From Chrysoperla carnea (Eukaryota > Arthropoda > Insecta > Neuroptera > Chrysopidae): 64,000 nt of DNA. The stretch covers positions 2,463,501 through 2,527,500 of the forward strand of contig NC_058342.1 of assembly GCF_905475395.1 (NCBI RefSeq), written 5' to 3'. This document shows positions 21,263 through 33,109 of this stretch, piece after piece; position 1 is the first letter of the stretch; every line of letters begins with the position of its first letter. Under the pieces are notes generated by a model. That model saw nothing but the letters and a program-made list of their open reading frames with translations. It did no database searches and had not been told where the DNA came from. A program made the position numbers and the translations under genes.

Positions 21263-21294
21263 GTAATTTATGTACACTAACTAACATAAATTAC
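21263..21294. repeat. short perfect hairpin
   Basis: GTAATTTATGT (21263-21273), 10-base loop, ACATAAATTAC (21284-21294). Imperfect pairing extends outwards (GTTC/GGAAC). It could be a relic of a small palindromic element. Confidence 0.45.
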
Positions 21295-21389
21295 GGAACA
21301 ATGTGTCAAAAAAATGTTTCAAGTATGATAGATTAGTGTGTAGTATCAAAATATATATGGGGAAGTGTGGACATGAAAATAGGGAATAG

Positions 21390-24185
21390 ATGTGAATCAC
21401 AACATTTCCCACTTGAAATAAGTCTTTTTTATGGGAAGAAATAATATCTTACAAAAGAAGGAAAAAGTATTCCATTAAAAATGTTTAGGTGGAAGGATGA
21501 CAGAGCGGTTTTGTAGCTAACATGGTTACTACTGAAACGGACTGGAACTTAAAAGGAATATTACGGATGCTGAATACTGGGAATGTAAGTAAAGCTTTGT
21601 TCATTACCCAGAAATTGATGGGATATTTGGGGTGTGAAATGAATATTACAGGAGGCGAAAAAAAAATTTTTTTGGAAAATCGTGCTAAATGGTTTTTGAC
21701 AATGAGTGCCAACATAAAAAATCTGAAATGAAACAAAGGCTTAGAGAAATGAGAAAGCATTAGGAACAATATTTTGTGGACGCATATTTGAACTGTAGAC
21801 ATGAATATAAACAAGTATGTGATTAAAAAATGCAAGAAGGTGACCTGTTATACATTCAAACAAATAATGAAGCTTTGGACGAAAGAGATGATAAAAAGAT
21901 CTGGAAATTAATTAAAACAAACAAAAATACATTTGAAGATAACTGCATTGAGCCTAGTATATGGATTAAGCAATACAAGAATTTGTACGGAGAAGATCAC
22001 GAAACTATAAGTGATGTTACATATGTACTCAATTGTGGGCATGAAACTATAAATGAAGATTGTGGGGGAAATATAATGTTTGACCGAGACATAAAGGTGA
22101 AAGATGTGAACTCAGTGATAAATGGTTTGAGAAAAGGAAAATCTGCAGGAATTGATGGCATCGTCAACGAATTCATTCAACAAGCTGAAGAAGCATCGAA
22201 CTTCTTTGTTTACATATTAGCAAATATGTTAAACGAAATAAAACACAATACAAGATTTCCCCAGGAATAGACAACAGGAGTTATATATCTGTAATATATA
22301 TAAGGAAAAAGGTGATGTGCAGAATCCAGACAAATATAGAGGCATAACATTGATGCCGAGTTTAAGCAAGTTATTCACAAAAATATTGTCGATACGGATT
22401 CAGGAATGGGCAGAATCCGAAAATATTATCAGTCAATTTCAATCTGGTTTTAGTAGTGGGTACGAGATAATGAACTTGTAATAAAGACTTTGATTAATAG
22501 AGCCTTAACAATTAAACGAAATAAAATTTATTGCTACTTTGTGGACTTTGAAAAGGCTTTCGATAAAGTGGATACAAACATATTATCAACAAACATGACA
22601 CATATTTTAAAAGCAATCTATAAAAAACCAACACGCTGCGTTCGTATTAATAGATTTTCTGTCACCGAGAAATTCCAGACATATAGAGGATTACGGCAAG
22701 GTTGTCAACTATCTGCGATTCTATCCACCTTAAACATAAACGATCTACCAGAATATCTTGAAACTATCAACACTCTGTCCCCATGCTTAGGAGCTACCGA
22801 AGTTAAAACTTTATTATATTCTGACGATGTAGTACTTTTTTCGTCATCAATTGGAGGGATGAAACGTGCTCTAACTGCCATAGAAAATTATTGCAATATT
22901 TAGAAAATAACAGTTAATGTAATGAAAACTAAAATGCTTAGGATAAGTAAAGGAAGGATATTTAGCCAAAATGAAACTTTCATTATCAGTAACGAATCTA
23001 TAAAAAATGTCTCCAACTTTCAATACCTAGGTATTGCAAAAACAAACAATGGTAACTGGAAACTGCATTAACAAAATATGTTGGCAAAAGCAAACAGGGT
23101 ACTAATGGGTGTCAGAAAATGTATATATAAGTATAAAGATATTCCAGTCATTGCAATAAAAATGTTTAAAAAAAAAATTACTCCAATTTTCACATATGGC
23201 AGAGAAATGCGGGGTATAGAAGGCTGTGGTAAAGAAATAAAAACTTTCACTTATAATTTTTATAAGGAAATATTGGGAGTTTCTTTATCTACGCCAAATT
23301 GTGCAATCGATCTAGAATTAGGATTAACATCTATTGAAGCATTTGCCCTTCAGCACTGTATAAGCTACTATTTTAGAGTTCATTTATCGGAAAAGGCAAC
23401 ACAGAAAATATGTCTACAGATGAGCTGGGAGGGTTTGATTAAGAATAAAACTATCGAGTGGGGAATCAATTGAGTAGAACTATTATCGCGAAGTTACAAT
23501 AAAGTGAAACAAATTTTGAAGGAAAATACTACTGCCTCACAAAGGCTTTAAATGAAGCCAAGGAAAAATAAAACCTTAGAATTCTTTTTAAAACTAAATC
23601 ATTATGACAGGGGCGCGCATTATATAAATTCTACAGGGAGAAGTGAACGGAGAATTTCTGCAAGTTTTAGGATGTATAGATTTAGATGGGAGAACAAGAG
23701 GGAAAATGGAAATGGCGAAAATATATGTTGTTTTTGTGGATGGGGAAGTGATACTGTGAGGCATCTCATACAAGACTGTCAAGGGACAGAAGGACATAAA
23801 AGGATTGAAGTTTTTAGAGGAGGTTATGAAAATGCCATAGACATTCTAGGAATAAGTAAAAAAGAAGATGTAGAGATATAATGTAACTCTGTAAATTTTA
23901 TTTTGAAAAAGAGACGGAAGAACTTATAAATCTCCTAGTATCTCACAGAATTTAGTTTTATTTTATTTGGTGGGGATTTGTTTATATTAGTTGTCCTTTT
24001 TTCGTGTCAATGTATCTGCAATTTTTTTTGTTTCCTTTTTTTTTTTTTTGTTGTACACGTATGTGTTTTGTATTTCGTATTAGCATATTTTCATATTATC
24101 AGTTTTATATTTTATATATAATACTTATGTATCGTGATAAGCCTTTGGCAAATCAAGTAAGTAATAATAATAATTATTATTAATA
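21390..24185 (+). pseudogene. LINE ORF2 remnant (RT, zinc knuckle, TAA tail)
   Basis: A 5'-truncated non-LTR retrotransposon. It starts with a relic of the end of the endonuclease (HFPLEISLFYGKK near 21400). RT extends from about 21830 to 23470: KSAGIDGIVNEFI (finger), PDKYRGITLMPSLSKLFTK near 22330, motif A as VDFEKAFDKVD, GLRQGCQLSAILS, and the catalytic box LLYSDDVVLFSS near 22815. A thumb-type region follows (FQYLGIAKT; ANRVLMGVRK). The end has a C-x2-C-x8-H-x4-C knuckle (CCFCGWGSDTVRHLIQDC, about 23727), as in jockey/R1-like LINEs. Interruptions: stops or frame changes near 22270, 22480, 22903, 23068, 23473. The 3' tail is (ATA)n at 24162-24185. Confidence 0.85.
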
Positions 24186-24239
24186 CAGTACTCAGGAACC
24201 AAATGAACACCGAATACTTTTTTAAAACACGTAAACGTT

Positions 24240-25345
24240 TGACACTTTAATTAGTGGACGCCTTGAACAGAGCAAAAATGCATCGGTATACGGAAAGATT
24301 TCTTTTCACCAAATAAAGTAAAAGCTATTATGACGGCCAACGACATATTCAAATTACTTAGCGAATCGTTTGACAAGTATTTCTCAAAATACAATGTCAT
24401 TAGATGCATTACTCTACTGACTGACTAACTTAAAATGAACTTACTACTTTGATAACCCGAAATCAAAAATCACCACTTTCATAAACACCTGTGACACCTG
24501 TTTAAAATTTAAATACGAAAGACACCCACTGCACTTGAAACAAACACCTACGGAAACGGCTACCAAACCTATCGAAATACTTCATATGAATATCCTACAC
24601 ATAGAAAAATCTAATATACTTACGATAATCAACAAATTTAGCAGATATGCGGAGTGCACTATCATACCTTTTAGAAATTCGGTCAAAGTGATAAAAGTAA
24701 TTCGAAAATCCATAGCGAGACATGATATTCTAAATAACATTAAACACGATAAAGGTAACGAGTTCTGTAACCTTGATATGAAAGAATTTCTGAAACTTTA
24801 CGAAATCCAAAACCATACAACCGCTGCTAGAAGCTCTACAGGTACCTCACCAGTTGAAAGGTTACACAACACTTTACTAGAAATTCTTAGAATATTAAAA
24901 GATAAACCAAATCTGCCCTTGGACGAACTACTAGACTTAATCATGATAACTTATAACAATTCAATTCATTCTTCGACAAAACTTACAACTTTCGAAATTA
25001 TTAAAAAGGTAAATAGGCATTCGAGACACAACTATTTTCAAGCCTAACGAAAATACAATCACCGAATTTGCTAATAAACAACGCGATGAAGTAAAAAGCA
25101 TTAAAGAAATAATAAATAACTAAACAAAATATCAAAAACATCCAAAACATAAACAAGAGAAACGATAGATCAGAACCACCCACCTTAGGAAAAAATGACG
25201 TGCATTTGGAGAACATACAACGAAACAAGTAAATCAGAGTCCCATATGACAAAGTGAAAGTGACTAAGGAAAATCAACTGACTTTTCGCACAGACTAAAA
25301 ATTTAAGTATCTAAAACAAAAACCAAACCTAAACGAAAATAATTT
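24240..25345 (+). pseudogene. pol: errantivirus-like Ty3 integrase remnant
   Basis: Integrase of a Ty3/mdg4 element related to that at 1290-2270. The zinc finger end is kept (CDTCLKF near 24490). The core starts at 24585 with LHMNILHIEKSNILTIINKF; the first catalytic Asp is Asn here. The second acidic region (HDKGNEFCNLD) and the Glu in SPVERLHNTLLEI are preserved. The 170-residue frame at 24535-25047 is the best part. A basic C-terminal tail with stops continues to about 25345. Upstream gag, protease and RT are missing. A weak env-like start may follow (25400-25530), but I could not confirm it. Confidence 0.7.
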
Positions 25346-25559
25346 ATTCAGGCTTTTATCATTCTCATTCGCCCAACGAATAAGAATAACACGATCTTGC
25401 ACACACCAAAGTCTTCTTCGCTTTAAACTTAGGACCCACTAAACTAACCACTCACCATGACAACCTTATCCACATAATTAATATAACTTCGGGAATCATT
25501 AGACCATCTAAAAGGTAATATATTTGACGTTAACTTAAAAAGCTCATATTTTAATATAG

Positions 25560-26740
25560 ACTCATATTTTAAAGACTTCCCTCGGTGGGACGTAAGAAAT
25601 GGAGCAACACATCAGCTGTTCTGTCATTGACCTCACGAGCTCGTTTTATCAGATAATGCTGTCTCCATGTTGCCGAAAATACAAAGCATTCTACACGCCT
25701 TCAGGTCTGTACTTGTTCCTGGCCGTACCCTACGGTTTGACTGTCAGCCTTCAGGCGGTTAACCAACTATTCTTCGGGTTATTCGCTGACCTCCGTTGTA
25801 CATGCGTCTTTCCATACATCGATGACATTTCATTTCGACAGCTCGAGATTCGAAATAAACCTAAAACACCTGGAGATGGTGTTCACTAGGTCACGAGACA
25901 CCTGCCTAACAGTACGACCAGATAAAATGCAACTATGCCTACCCAGTATTCAATTTCTGGGCCACATAATATTCGCATCAGGTGTAGCTTTAGATATGTA
26001 AAAAGTAGCGGCTGTGTTAGACCTACGAATACCCCGAAACATTCAGCATCTGAGATCTTTCTTGAGAATGACGTCTTTCTTTTCGCGATTCCTCCCCAAA
26101 TGCGCTGAAATAGAAGGACAACTGCACGCTCTTAGGCAAAAAGGCCCAAACCGACCGATCAGGTGTCGCAATTTCTGCTGTATAACTACAGGACTACAGG
26201 ACCTAGACGGAGACCATAGAGCCATCCTAGACGCGAGCAGAAAATTAGCCCCTGCGGTGGCTTAATATTCTGAGTACGAACTGGAAAGTCTCACCGTCGT
26301 TTGAACCCTGGAGAAATTCAAGCAGTATTTACTGGACACGCGGTTTTAATTAAATGCAGATAGTGCGGTGCTCAGCTGGATCATGAATCGCCCAAAACAG
26401 CTTGGTAGAGTAGGAAGATGGGTGTTGAAAGACTCATGATTTGAGTTTGACGTCGAGCCCATTTAAGGCTCCACCAACGTTGTAGCTGACGCCCTGTCGA
26501 GACCATTCACAATCAAATCATCATACCCCGAAGAAAGTGCCCATGGAGAACCCCGATAAAAATTGGACAGACAGACGGGAAAACTTACACTTTAAGACGA
26601 GGTATCACAGACCTTCACATCTCTGCAGCGACAGCAAGAGGAAGATCCTAAGCTACGGCTCCTCATTGAATACTTACGTGCCGAAGATGTGATAGGCTAT
26701 GAGTTACGGGACTTCCTTCTCCTCAAAATTGTAGGGAATT
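25560..26740 (+). pseudogene. pol: Ty3 RT-RNase H remnant, GC-richer
   Basis: Reverse transcriptase from motif A (IDLTSSFYQIMLS near 25627) through PYGLTVSLQAVNQLFFG and the YIDD box (FPYIDDISF near 25815), then QFLGHI near 25950, LRSFLRMTSFFSRFLPKCAE near 26060 and RNase H to about 26500 (NRPKQLGRVGRWV, then NVVADALSRPF). Several stops and frame changes occur, including near 25890, 26000, 26265 and 26350. Its group differs from E1/E2 (note the KQLGRVGRWV segment) and its base composition is visibly less AT-rich than its neighbours. Part of the linker toward integrase continues to 26730, then homology ends. Confidence 0.75.
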
Positions 26741-28729
26741 GTAAGTATGATGAGAATCACGTTATTGGGTGATCACCCATTAGTACATGCTAACGTCTGG
26801 AGGGCCACCGCGCGTAGCGGTTATTATTAAATAAAAGGGTGAGGAACAAGGTTTACGCAGAGCGATATGCAAGCGAACTTAATTTAGAAAAACAATAACA
26901 GGACACTCTCTTTTGAATTGCACTCCAATTGTTCGATCAGAACAGCTGGACTTAACTAAAGCTATAAAATTGGATCACATATCTATACACGCGCATAGGG
27001 TCGAGAGTTATCAGCACGCTTTTTGGATAGTCGCTAATTTACTGAAAGAATAAAACATATGTATTTGGATGGTTACAATTTTCTGACGGAATTTGATGCC
27101 ACGTGTCAATCGAAATTCATCTGGTAGTATCTACGACAGCCGACCCTATATAAGGTAAATTGTTTTATATTTATTTCTTCTTCAATCACAATCCGCTGCG
27201 TGAAAAGTCGTTGGAGATTTACTAAAACATTAACACACGTAATCACGTTTACACAAAAGATCGAGCATTCCGATATACAAATTCAATTCCCACAACCGAT
27301 CCGTAACACAAGGATCTAATTGTTTGTAGCGTTCCACACAGTGATTCAGTCTCGATACTGCGACCACAGTGTAGGACCTGGAGAGCCTGATTAACTTGAT
27401 TCAATTCATTTCAATTGATATCAATATTAAGTTGATATCGATTCAATTTTAATAATTTCTGTAATGAAAAGGAAATATATTTAATTGAAAAATAATAAAA
27501 CTAACATTCAAAATACTTACATGATTTGTGTCGTTCATAATTGTATATGACATTTGACAAGTATTAGACCACAGACTTACAAAAAACCATGGATTCACGT
27601 ACATATCCTAGAGTACCATTAATATTTATTTTAGAACCAATTTCTTTCAGAGCCAATTATAATTATCAATACGGACAAAGCTTCCGCACCTTTTATCTCG
27701 CGCCACTGTTGGTATATTGGGAGTGTTTCGACTTAGTGCTATATTGATCTAATATCGTAGATTGGTATTTTCTTATAATAATCATGATGTATTCAAAAAA
27801 TATGCTAAAATTACATCGACTCAAAGTGTATCAAAAGGGCGAGCCAATCCCATCGTACATCATAGCCATCATCATCAAGCAGCACAGATAATACATAATT
27901 GGATTTTTAAATTTATGCTTCGTTTGCGGACAGGATACTTCCAGGAATTTGCAATTTTTTTGTTTTTCGTAACAACAAATTCAAGGTCATAATCGTGGTT
28001 TAAGAAAGAAAACAAAATGGACCATAGATCGGTCCCAAACCGTCTTACACTTTAAAAATTATTTTTGTCGAAGCACTTTTCCAAGAAAAACCGCATCTCG
28101 CTAAGTTGAAAATTCGTTGAGAAAATTAATTTTGCAAATAAGGAATTTTTGCCTTTGTAACTGTTATTAATATTCAACATGAGCAAATAAAAAAACTGCG
28201 AAAAAAAACATTTTGTCCTATTGTTTCCCGTCAAGCAGATTGCGATTTTTTCACATATCTAGTGCAAAATGGAATTGTGCAAAAACTATAACTTCTACAA
28301 GATAGAGGGGTTGATTTTATTAAAGAGTTTTTGAGGCATATTTTGCATTTTTTTTTTTTGCAAAAATTTGGTTTTTTTTTTGAGATTCTAGAGAAATATC
28401 TAAGGAACAAGAAGATCCATAGCACCAATATCCTAAAGTACACCATTTACGAATTATATCGCATAAAAGAAAGCAAAAAAAAATTTTTTTGCTTAATTTG
28501 CTTAATAACTCCACTCCCCAGGTTCCGGTCGAATGCATACGGCTGGTCCATTAAGTAGAACTCTACCCTCCATAGATTAAAACCACTGCTGACCTGTAAC
28601 TGACAACAACACGTAAGCCATATCTTTTTTCGTTATCCTATTGGCCTAATTTTGATTGTTCGAAATTTTTCTCTATATAAACTTGAAAGTTAGTTTATAA
28701 AAAATATATGGTGTATCAAGCCAAGCCAG
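26741..28729. other. no recognisable gene; possible LTR at 26740-27308
   Basis: The first 570 bases begin TGTAAGTATG exactly where pol homology is lost, contain a TATATAAGG box near 27150, and reach CCGTAACA at 27301-27308. This is compatible with a solo or partial LTR, but no second copy or target duplication supports it. 27310-28729 is AT-rich with a long T run (28345-28382) and no coding signal I trust. Confidence 0.25.
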
Positions 28730-29399
28730 AACTGGCTTTCTTAAATCTAATTTACAGTATATAAGGCATTTTGGTCCATTCGAACATTTTTGTACGTTCG
28801 AACCAGATTAGAATTATTTATTCCTTTAAATTGCAAATGGTTAATATTTAAATCAAATTTAGTTAGAATCTTACAGCTTATAAAATTAGCATTTAGAATA
28901 CTGCTATATGTACCAATTTTCAAATGGTTTGTTGTTCTCATTTTAAGAAAAAAGATTATTTAGAAAGATTTTCATGGTTTCTTAAAATCACTTATATTTA
29001 TAAGAAATATTATTGCATTAATTTCTTATTTAAAATTTGGATTTAACTGCTATTTTCAAAATATCTACAAAATGTTCCATTTTATAGTTACTCAATAATA
29101 TAGAAAAATAAGTTATACTTATAATCATAATATATTTATATTACATAAAAATTCTGTTTTTGATAACGCATTTAAATAATAATCAATTTGGGAATTTTAA
29201 TACACAAGTAATAAATATTTTTATTGTAGTTGGTTAGTTCTGTTTACAAAATGATAAATACCTACATACACTTGATTTCCCTGTTGCACCTGTAGTCAAC
29301 AACAATATTCCTTTAGCATTATTTGAGTTTAAGCATTTTTTTCACTTTAAACTTTATTTTGGTAGAAAAATAATTGTAGCATATTCAAATAAATTCAAA
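28730..29399 (+). mobile_element. 5' flank/LTR and leader of BEL/Pao copy B
   Basis: Homologous to 4300-5011 by eye, with many substitutions and small indels. It leads directly into the second BEL/Pao gag. Ends unresolved. Confidence 0.45.
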
Positions 29400-30690
29400 A
29401 TGCCGGCCGATCAGCAACTAACTTCCAAAGTAAAAGTCTTGCGTGCTGAGCAGCAGCAACTGTTCTCACGTCTTCAAAATTATTATACAGAAAGTAAAAA
29501 AGTCGCCAATCCCATAAATTAAAAAATTTCCAAATTCGATTAAAAATACTTTCTCAACCAACGTTAGGTTTGAAGCAATTGTTTGGAAAATTAATCAAAT
29601 TGAATTGACCTTAGATTAAAATATAAATCCTGATTTTTCGACGATAGATTCCTTTGATGAAATTCTTTGTAACATTCAAAGTGTGACCGACTTGATTTCT
29701 GAGCCCACAACTGCGCCTTAAAGTTCCAGGCCAACTGATCAAGCAGGTGCTGGTGGGTTTTCAGCTAAAACTACATCACGATTACCAATAATTCCATTGC
29801 CAATTTTTTGTGGTGATATGGCCAAGGAATGGCCCACTTCTTTTGAATTGTTTTAGTCATTAATTGACGAAAATCAGGAATTGAAAAGCTTGGATAAGGC
29901 TCATTATTTGTTCGCCAGTTTATCTGGTACTGCAAAGAATATTTGTGTTGGCTTAGCTCCAACTGAAAGTACTTACCGAGTAGTGTGGAACGCTTTTGTA
30001 GAGGAATATCAAGATAAACGTAAACAAGCAAACGCTTCTTTAGAAAAAATTCTCAAATTCAAAACGTTTCCAACGGCATCCGTTACAAATCTCAACTCAT
30101 TTATAGATAATTTCGATTCGTCTGTGTGTTCTCAAAAAATTTCAAATAAAGTACTAAGAAGAATTTATTCTAGCTTTCGTGGCGTTATCGAATTTGGATT
30201 TTCAAAGCCGTCCGGCCTTTGAGATGAAAAATAACTTGTCCGAAATACCTACTTATGACGATGTCATAAAATTATAAAAAATCTCATTTGAAAGTGCTTA
30301 GTCATGCAAATAGCCGAAAAATTCAACCTTATAAAAGCAATTTAGATGGAGCCAAGTCGAAGCCTCAAGCTTTTCTTGATTCGCGACTCCGGAAAGAAAT
30401 GTATACTGGGCTGTCAGGAAAAACATGAGGTGTATCAATGGCCAAAGTTTCTAAAATTGAGTCCCAAATTAGGATATGAGCTTATAAAAAAATCCAAATT
30501 ATCTTTGAATTGCCTATCCTCGCATAAAATAACTAATTTTCGTTCAAAATTTAATTTTTCTCCTTACAAAGAACGACAATATTCGTTTTTATACTTTCCA
30601 ACTTCTAAACCGTCTGATTCTGTCAATACTGCACTTAATCCCCCTAGAACACCTTTCAGCTGCAGGGGATGCTATTGCAAGAAGCTATTC
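29400..30690 (+). pseudogene. gag: BEL/Pao gag (copy B)
   Basis: ATG at 29400 (MPADQQLTSKVKVLRAEQ), then stops and frame changes (near 29520, 29615, 29855). A clear capsid stretch runs from 29881 to 30222, with KAHYLFASLSGTAKNICVGL and YQDKRKQANASLEKILKF. Downstream, 30346-30702 reads as the cysteine/histidine region that ends BEL gag (CILGCQEKHEVYQWPKF, then LNCLSSH). It is the same family as copy A, and it extends about 1.1 kb further, showing that copy A was cut at the minisatellite. Confidence 0.75.
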
Positions 30691-30699
30691 TTCGATGGA

Positions 30700-31187
30700 T
30701 AATGAAAAATACCTTCAGAATTCGGCAGTTCTATTATCAACGATATCAATCAATTTTATAGATTACGTAAGTTAGAAAAGTTACGATTCCTTTTAGATTC
30801 GACTAGTAAAACAAATTTTATAGTAAGCAGTACTTGTAAAAATTAAATTTTAGCGTGAAAAAAGCACAAAGTATCGTTTTAGGTCTTGAGTCGAATGGAA
30901 ACTGTGTGGATGGTCATGCTAAAACTGTTGTTTCGTCGCAGATAAATAATATTGAAAACCATTTGTTAAATATGTTCGCAATAGAAAGGATTTTCAATAA
31001 TCTACCCAATTTTATAATAAATTTGAAAACGCTATCGTATCTTCAAGAAAAACACTTAGCTGAACTATCTTTTCATACGCTCGGTAAGATCGATGGAATT
31101 CTGGTTGCTGAAATTTTTGTTTCAGTAATTGGTCAAAACAAAGTAGACGGGCCACCTGGTTGTCCAAGTGCGTTAGTTAATTATTAA
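30700..31187 (+). pseudogene. pol: BEL/Pao aspartic protease (A17-like), truncated
   Basis: The start reads AVLLSTISINFIDYV, followed by LLDSTSKTNFIV where BEL proteases carry the catalytic Asp-Ser/Thr-Gly box; the Gly is replaced by Ser-Thr. From 30855 the frame encodes LSYLQEKHLAELSFHTLGKI and DGILVAEIFVSVI, matching the conserved 'LADP...IDILLGAD' region. It ends at GPPGCPSAL, where the next element starts. Nothing of the BEL RT, RNase H or integrase is seen. Confidence 0.65.
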
Positions 31188-31189
31188 AC

Positions 31190-31556
31190 AAATGCGTAAC
31201 ATGCACGTGTTACTTTATATTATGGTTTTACGTACCTAAAAAAATATAACTACTAGAGGATATATAATTCGCGCAAACGTATCCATCTGGATAACATTTT
31301 GAACCTATTCTTTTCTTTATGTTTGTTTAATTGATCTGTTCCGGGTTTTGATCATTTAAATATATTGGTGGATGAAACATACTGGAATGTTTCCCTTTAG
31401 AAACACGTTTTAAGATTATTTCTTTAATTATTATTGTTAGTGTTTCGGGGGTTGCGGAGGAAATTTTAAGATATATCGGTTATTTTCTTGCTTCTCGAAT
31501 ATTTATCGAGAAACAATTAAGTAACCCTATCCGTCATTATTTTTTTCTCCGTAACA
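31190..31556 (+). mobile_element. probable 5' LTR of Ty3 element E3
   Basis: Starts where BEL homology stops and ends CTCCGTAACA at 31556, directly before the primer-site-like CTTGGTAGCGAGAACG. The length would be about 365 bp. No matching 3' LTR is present because E3 is truncated near 40035, so the start is a guess. Confidence 0.45.
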
Positions 31557-32250
31557 CTTGGTAGCGAGAACGCTAAAATTTTTCTTTCTTCACGTAGTTT
31601 GCGAAAGCGTGAAATTTCTTTTGTAACACTTCATGTTGAAAATTGTACTAATGTATGTTACTCTGAATTCTTCAAATCCTTACATTTGAAATCTTGCCCG
31701 TTTTGTGTAAATTTTAATCATCACATAAGTTGAATATATATTTTCATGAATAAGTGAGACCTTAAAAAATGCATTTATACCCAATATTAGATATTAAAAT
31801 ATTATATAATATTTGTTATGGTCTATATCAAGGAATTGGCATTGTAAAACCAATTAATAGAGATTTGAAACATCTTGAATTCAATTTTTTGTTTTTTGCT
31901 ACAATTTTTATGTAATCTTAAAATTTGATATTTTTCTATTTTGATTACTGTTATTTGTCTACGTATTTACGTAGCGTTGTAAATCCAAATTTTTTTTTTA
32001 TAATTTTTTTTTGTATGTTTCTTTATTGGCTATTTAAAAAATTTCCAAGTTTATAATTAGCTTATAATAACTACAAAACGCAATATTATACTACATTTAA
32101 GTCGAAAATTTGGAACTTAAAATTTCTTTGTTTAACTTTACTAACTAATTTCTTTTGTTTCTATTTTAAAACTTTTTTTGTGGTTTTAACTAAAAAAAAA
32201 AAAGAAAAAAAAAAGGAAAATATCGTCAGATGATGAGGGATTTCATGGGT
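31557..32250 (+). other. E3 primer site and leader
   Basis: CTTGGTAGCGAGAACG at 31557-31572 is similar to the E1 and E2 primer sites. The rest is AT-rich leader with T runs and no gene. Confidence 0.45.
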
Positions 32251-33050
32251 TCCCAAAAATGATAAAAGATGAAAAACACATCAAGACATCAAGACAACCA
32301 TTAATGGTATTGAAAAAGAAACTCAAGTTTCTGTTCTATGTGCGAGTAAAATGGTACAATGTGTATTACAGCAGGAACTTCTGCCCTCGTCATCTGGTAG
32401 TGTACATCAGTGCCGCCTACTTCTTTAAATCAAAAGTTAAGTTCCGAAATTCAAATGATTTTAAATTTAAATTCGAATCTATTACATAAAAAATTAAAAG
32501 TTTAGATTTATTTGATGCAAATTCAATTATTAATTTTATTATTGAAACCAATAATGTTGTTTCATTAAATTTAGTAGATGAAAAATCTATTGTTAAATTT
32601 TTGATCACAAAATGTAGTTCAACATCAAGATACTTGTGGTCTTAACAAATTTCTGTTGGAAAAACATGGACACATATTTCAGAAATATTCCTTTCTGAAT
32701 ATATATTTCACGCTCAATTGCAAATTGCAATTAATAAATATGTTAGAGGACGACAACTTCCATGTAAAAAGTTTTCTGATATTGAAACTGATATTATGAA
32801 ATATGCTCAAATACTGATGCCTAAAGAGGACAGTAAAATTGTAATACAGATGATATTTGCGCATGTTAACCAAAAACTTTTAATTTGGTTAAATTGTTGC
32901 CTGTACCAGAAAATTTAGGTTCTTTAAGTTCCTTTGTAAGAAACTTACAAGAAGTAATAACAAGAGAAAATGCTTTCAATAAAAACTTGTATTAGAATAT
33001 AATCTCATAATAATAATAATAATCATAATAGTAGTTTAGATAAAATTGAA
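32251..33050 (+). pseudogene. gag: Ty3 element E3 gag remnant
   Basis: Broken gag alignable with E1 and E2: segments near 32505-32640 (SIVKFLITKCSSTSRYLW, like E1 MILKFLTSKMSPDSRQLW) and 32718-32918 (KYVRGRQLPCKKF, then EDSKIVIQMIFAHVN, matching the E1 VEVIEIIFSHLN). An Asn/His-rich stretch follows at 33010-33040, as in the E1 and E2 gag tails. Interruptions occur near 32490, 32645 and 32918. The pol that belongs to it resumes at about 36585, because a different Ty3 pol sits in between. Confidence 0.6.
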
Positions 33051-33109
33051 CAAAATGTTCAAGATAAAAGAAAAACCCTTAAGTCTGATTTTTCAGTGCA
33101 GAATAAAAC

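Larger units (their letters stand above)
20322..21385 (-). mobile_element. 5' LTR region of E2 (outer end unresolved)
   Basis: Sequence upstream of the E2 primer site, so by position the 5' LTR. It includes a 69 bp tandem repeat and, further out, a short hairpin. Its outer end cannot be fixed because no second LTR copy is recognisable; part of the right-hand sequence may be flank. It shows no obvious homology to the E1 LTR. Confidence 0.4.

Noticed and set aside
27420..27450. GATATCAATATTAAGTTGATATC as a regulatory palindrome
   Set aside because: Imperfect, AT-rich, and without context; such sequences are common by chance here.
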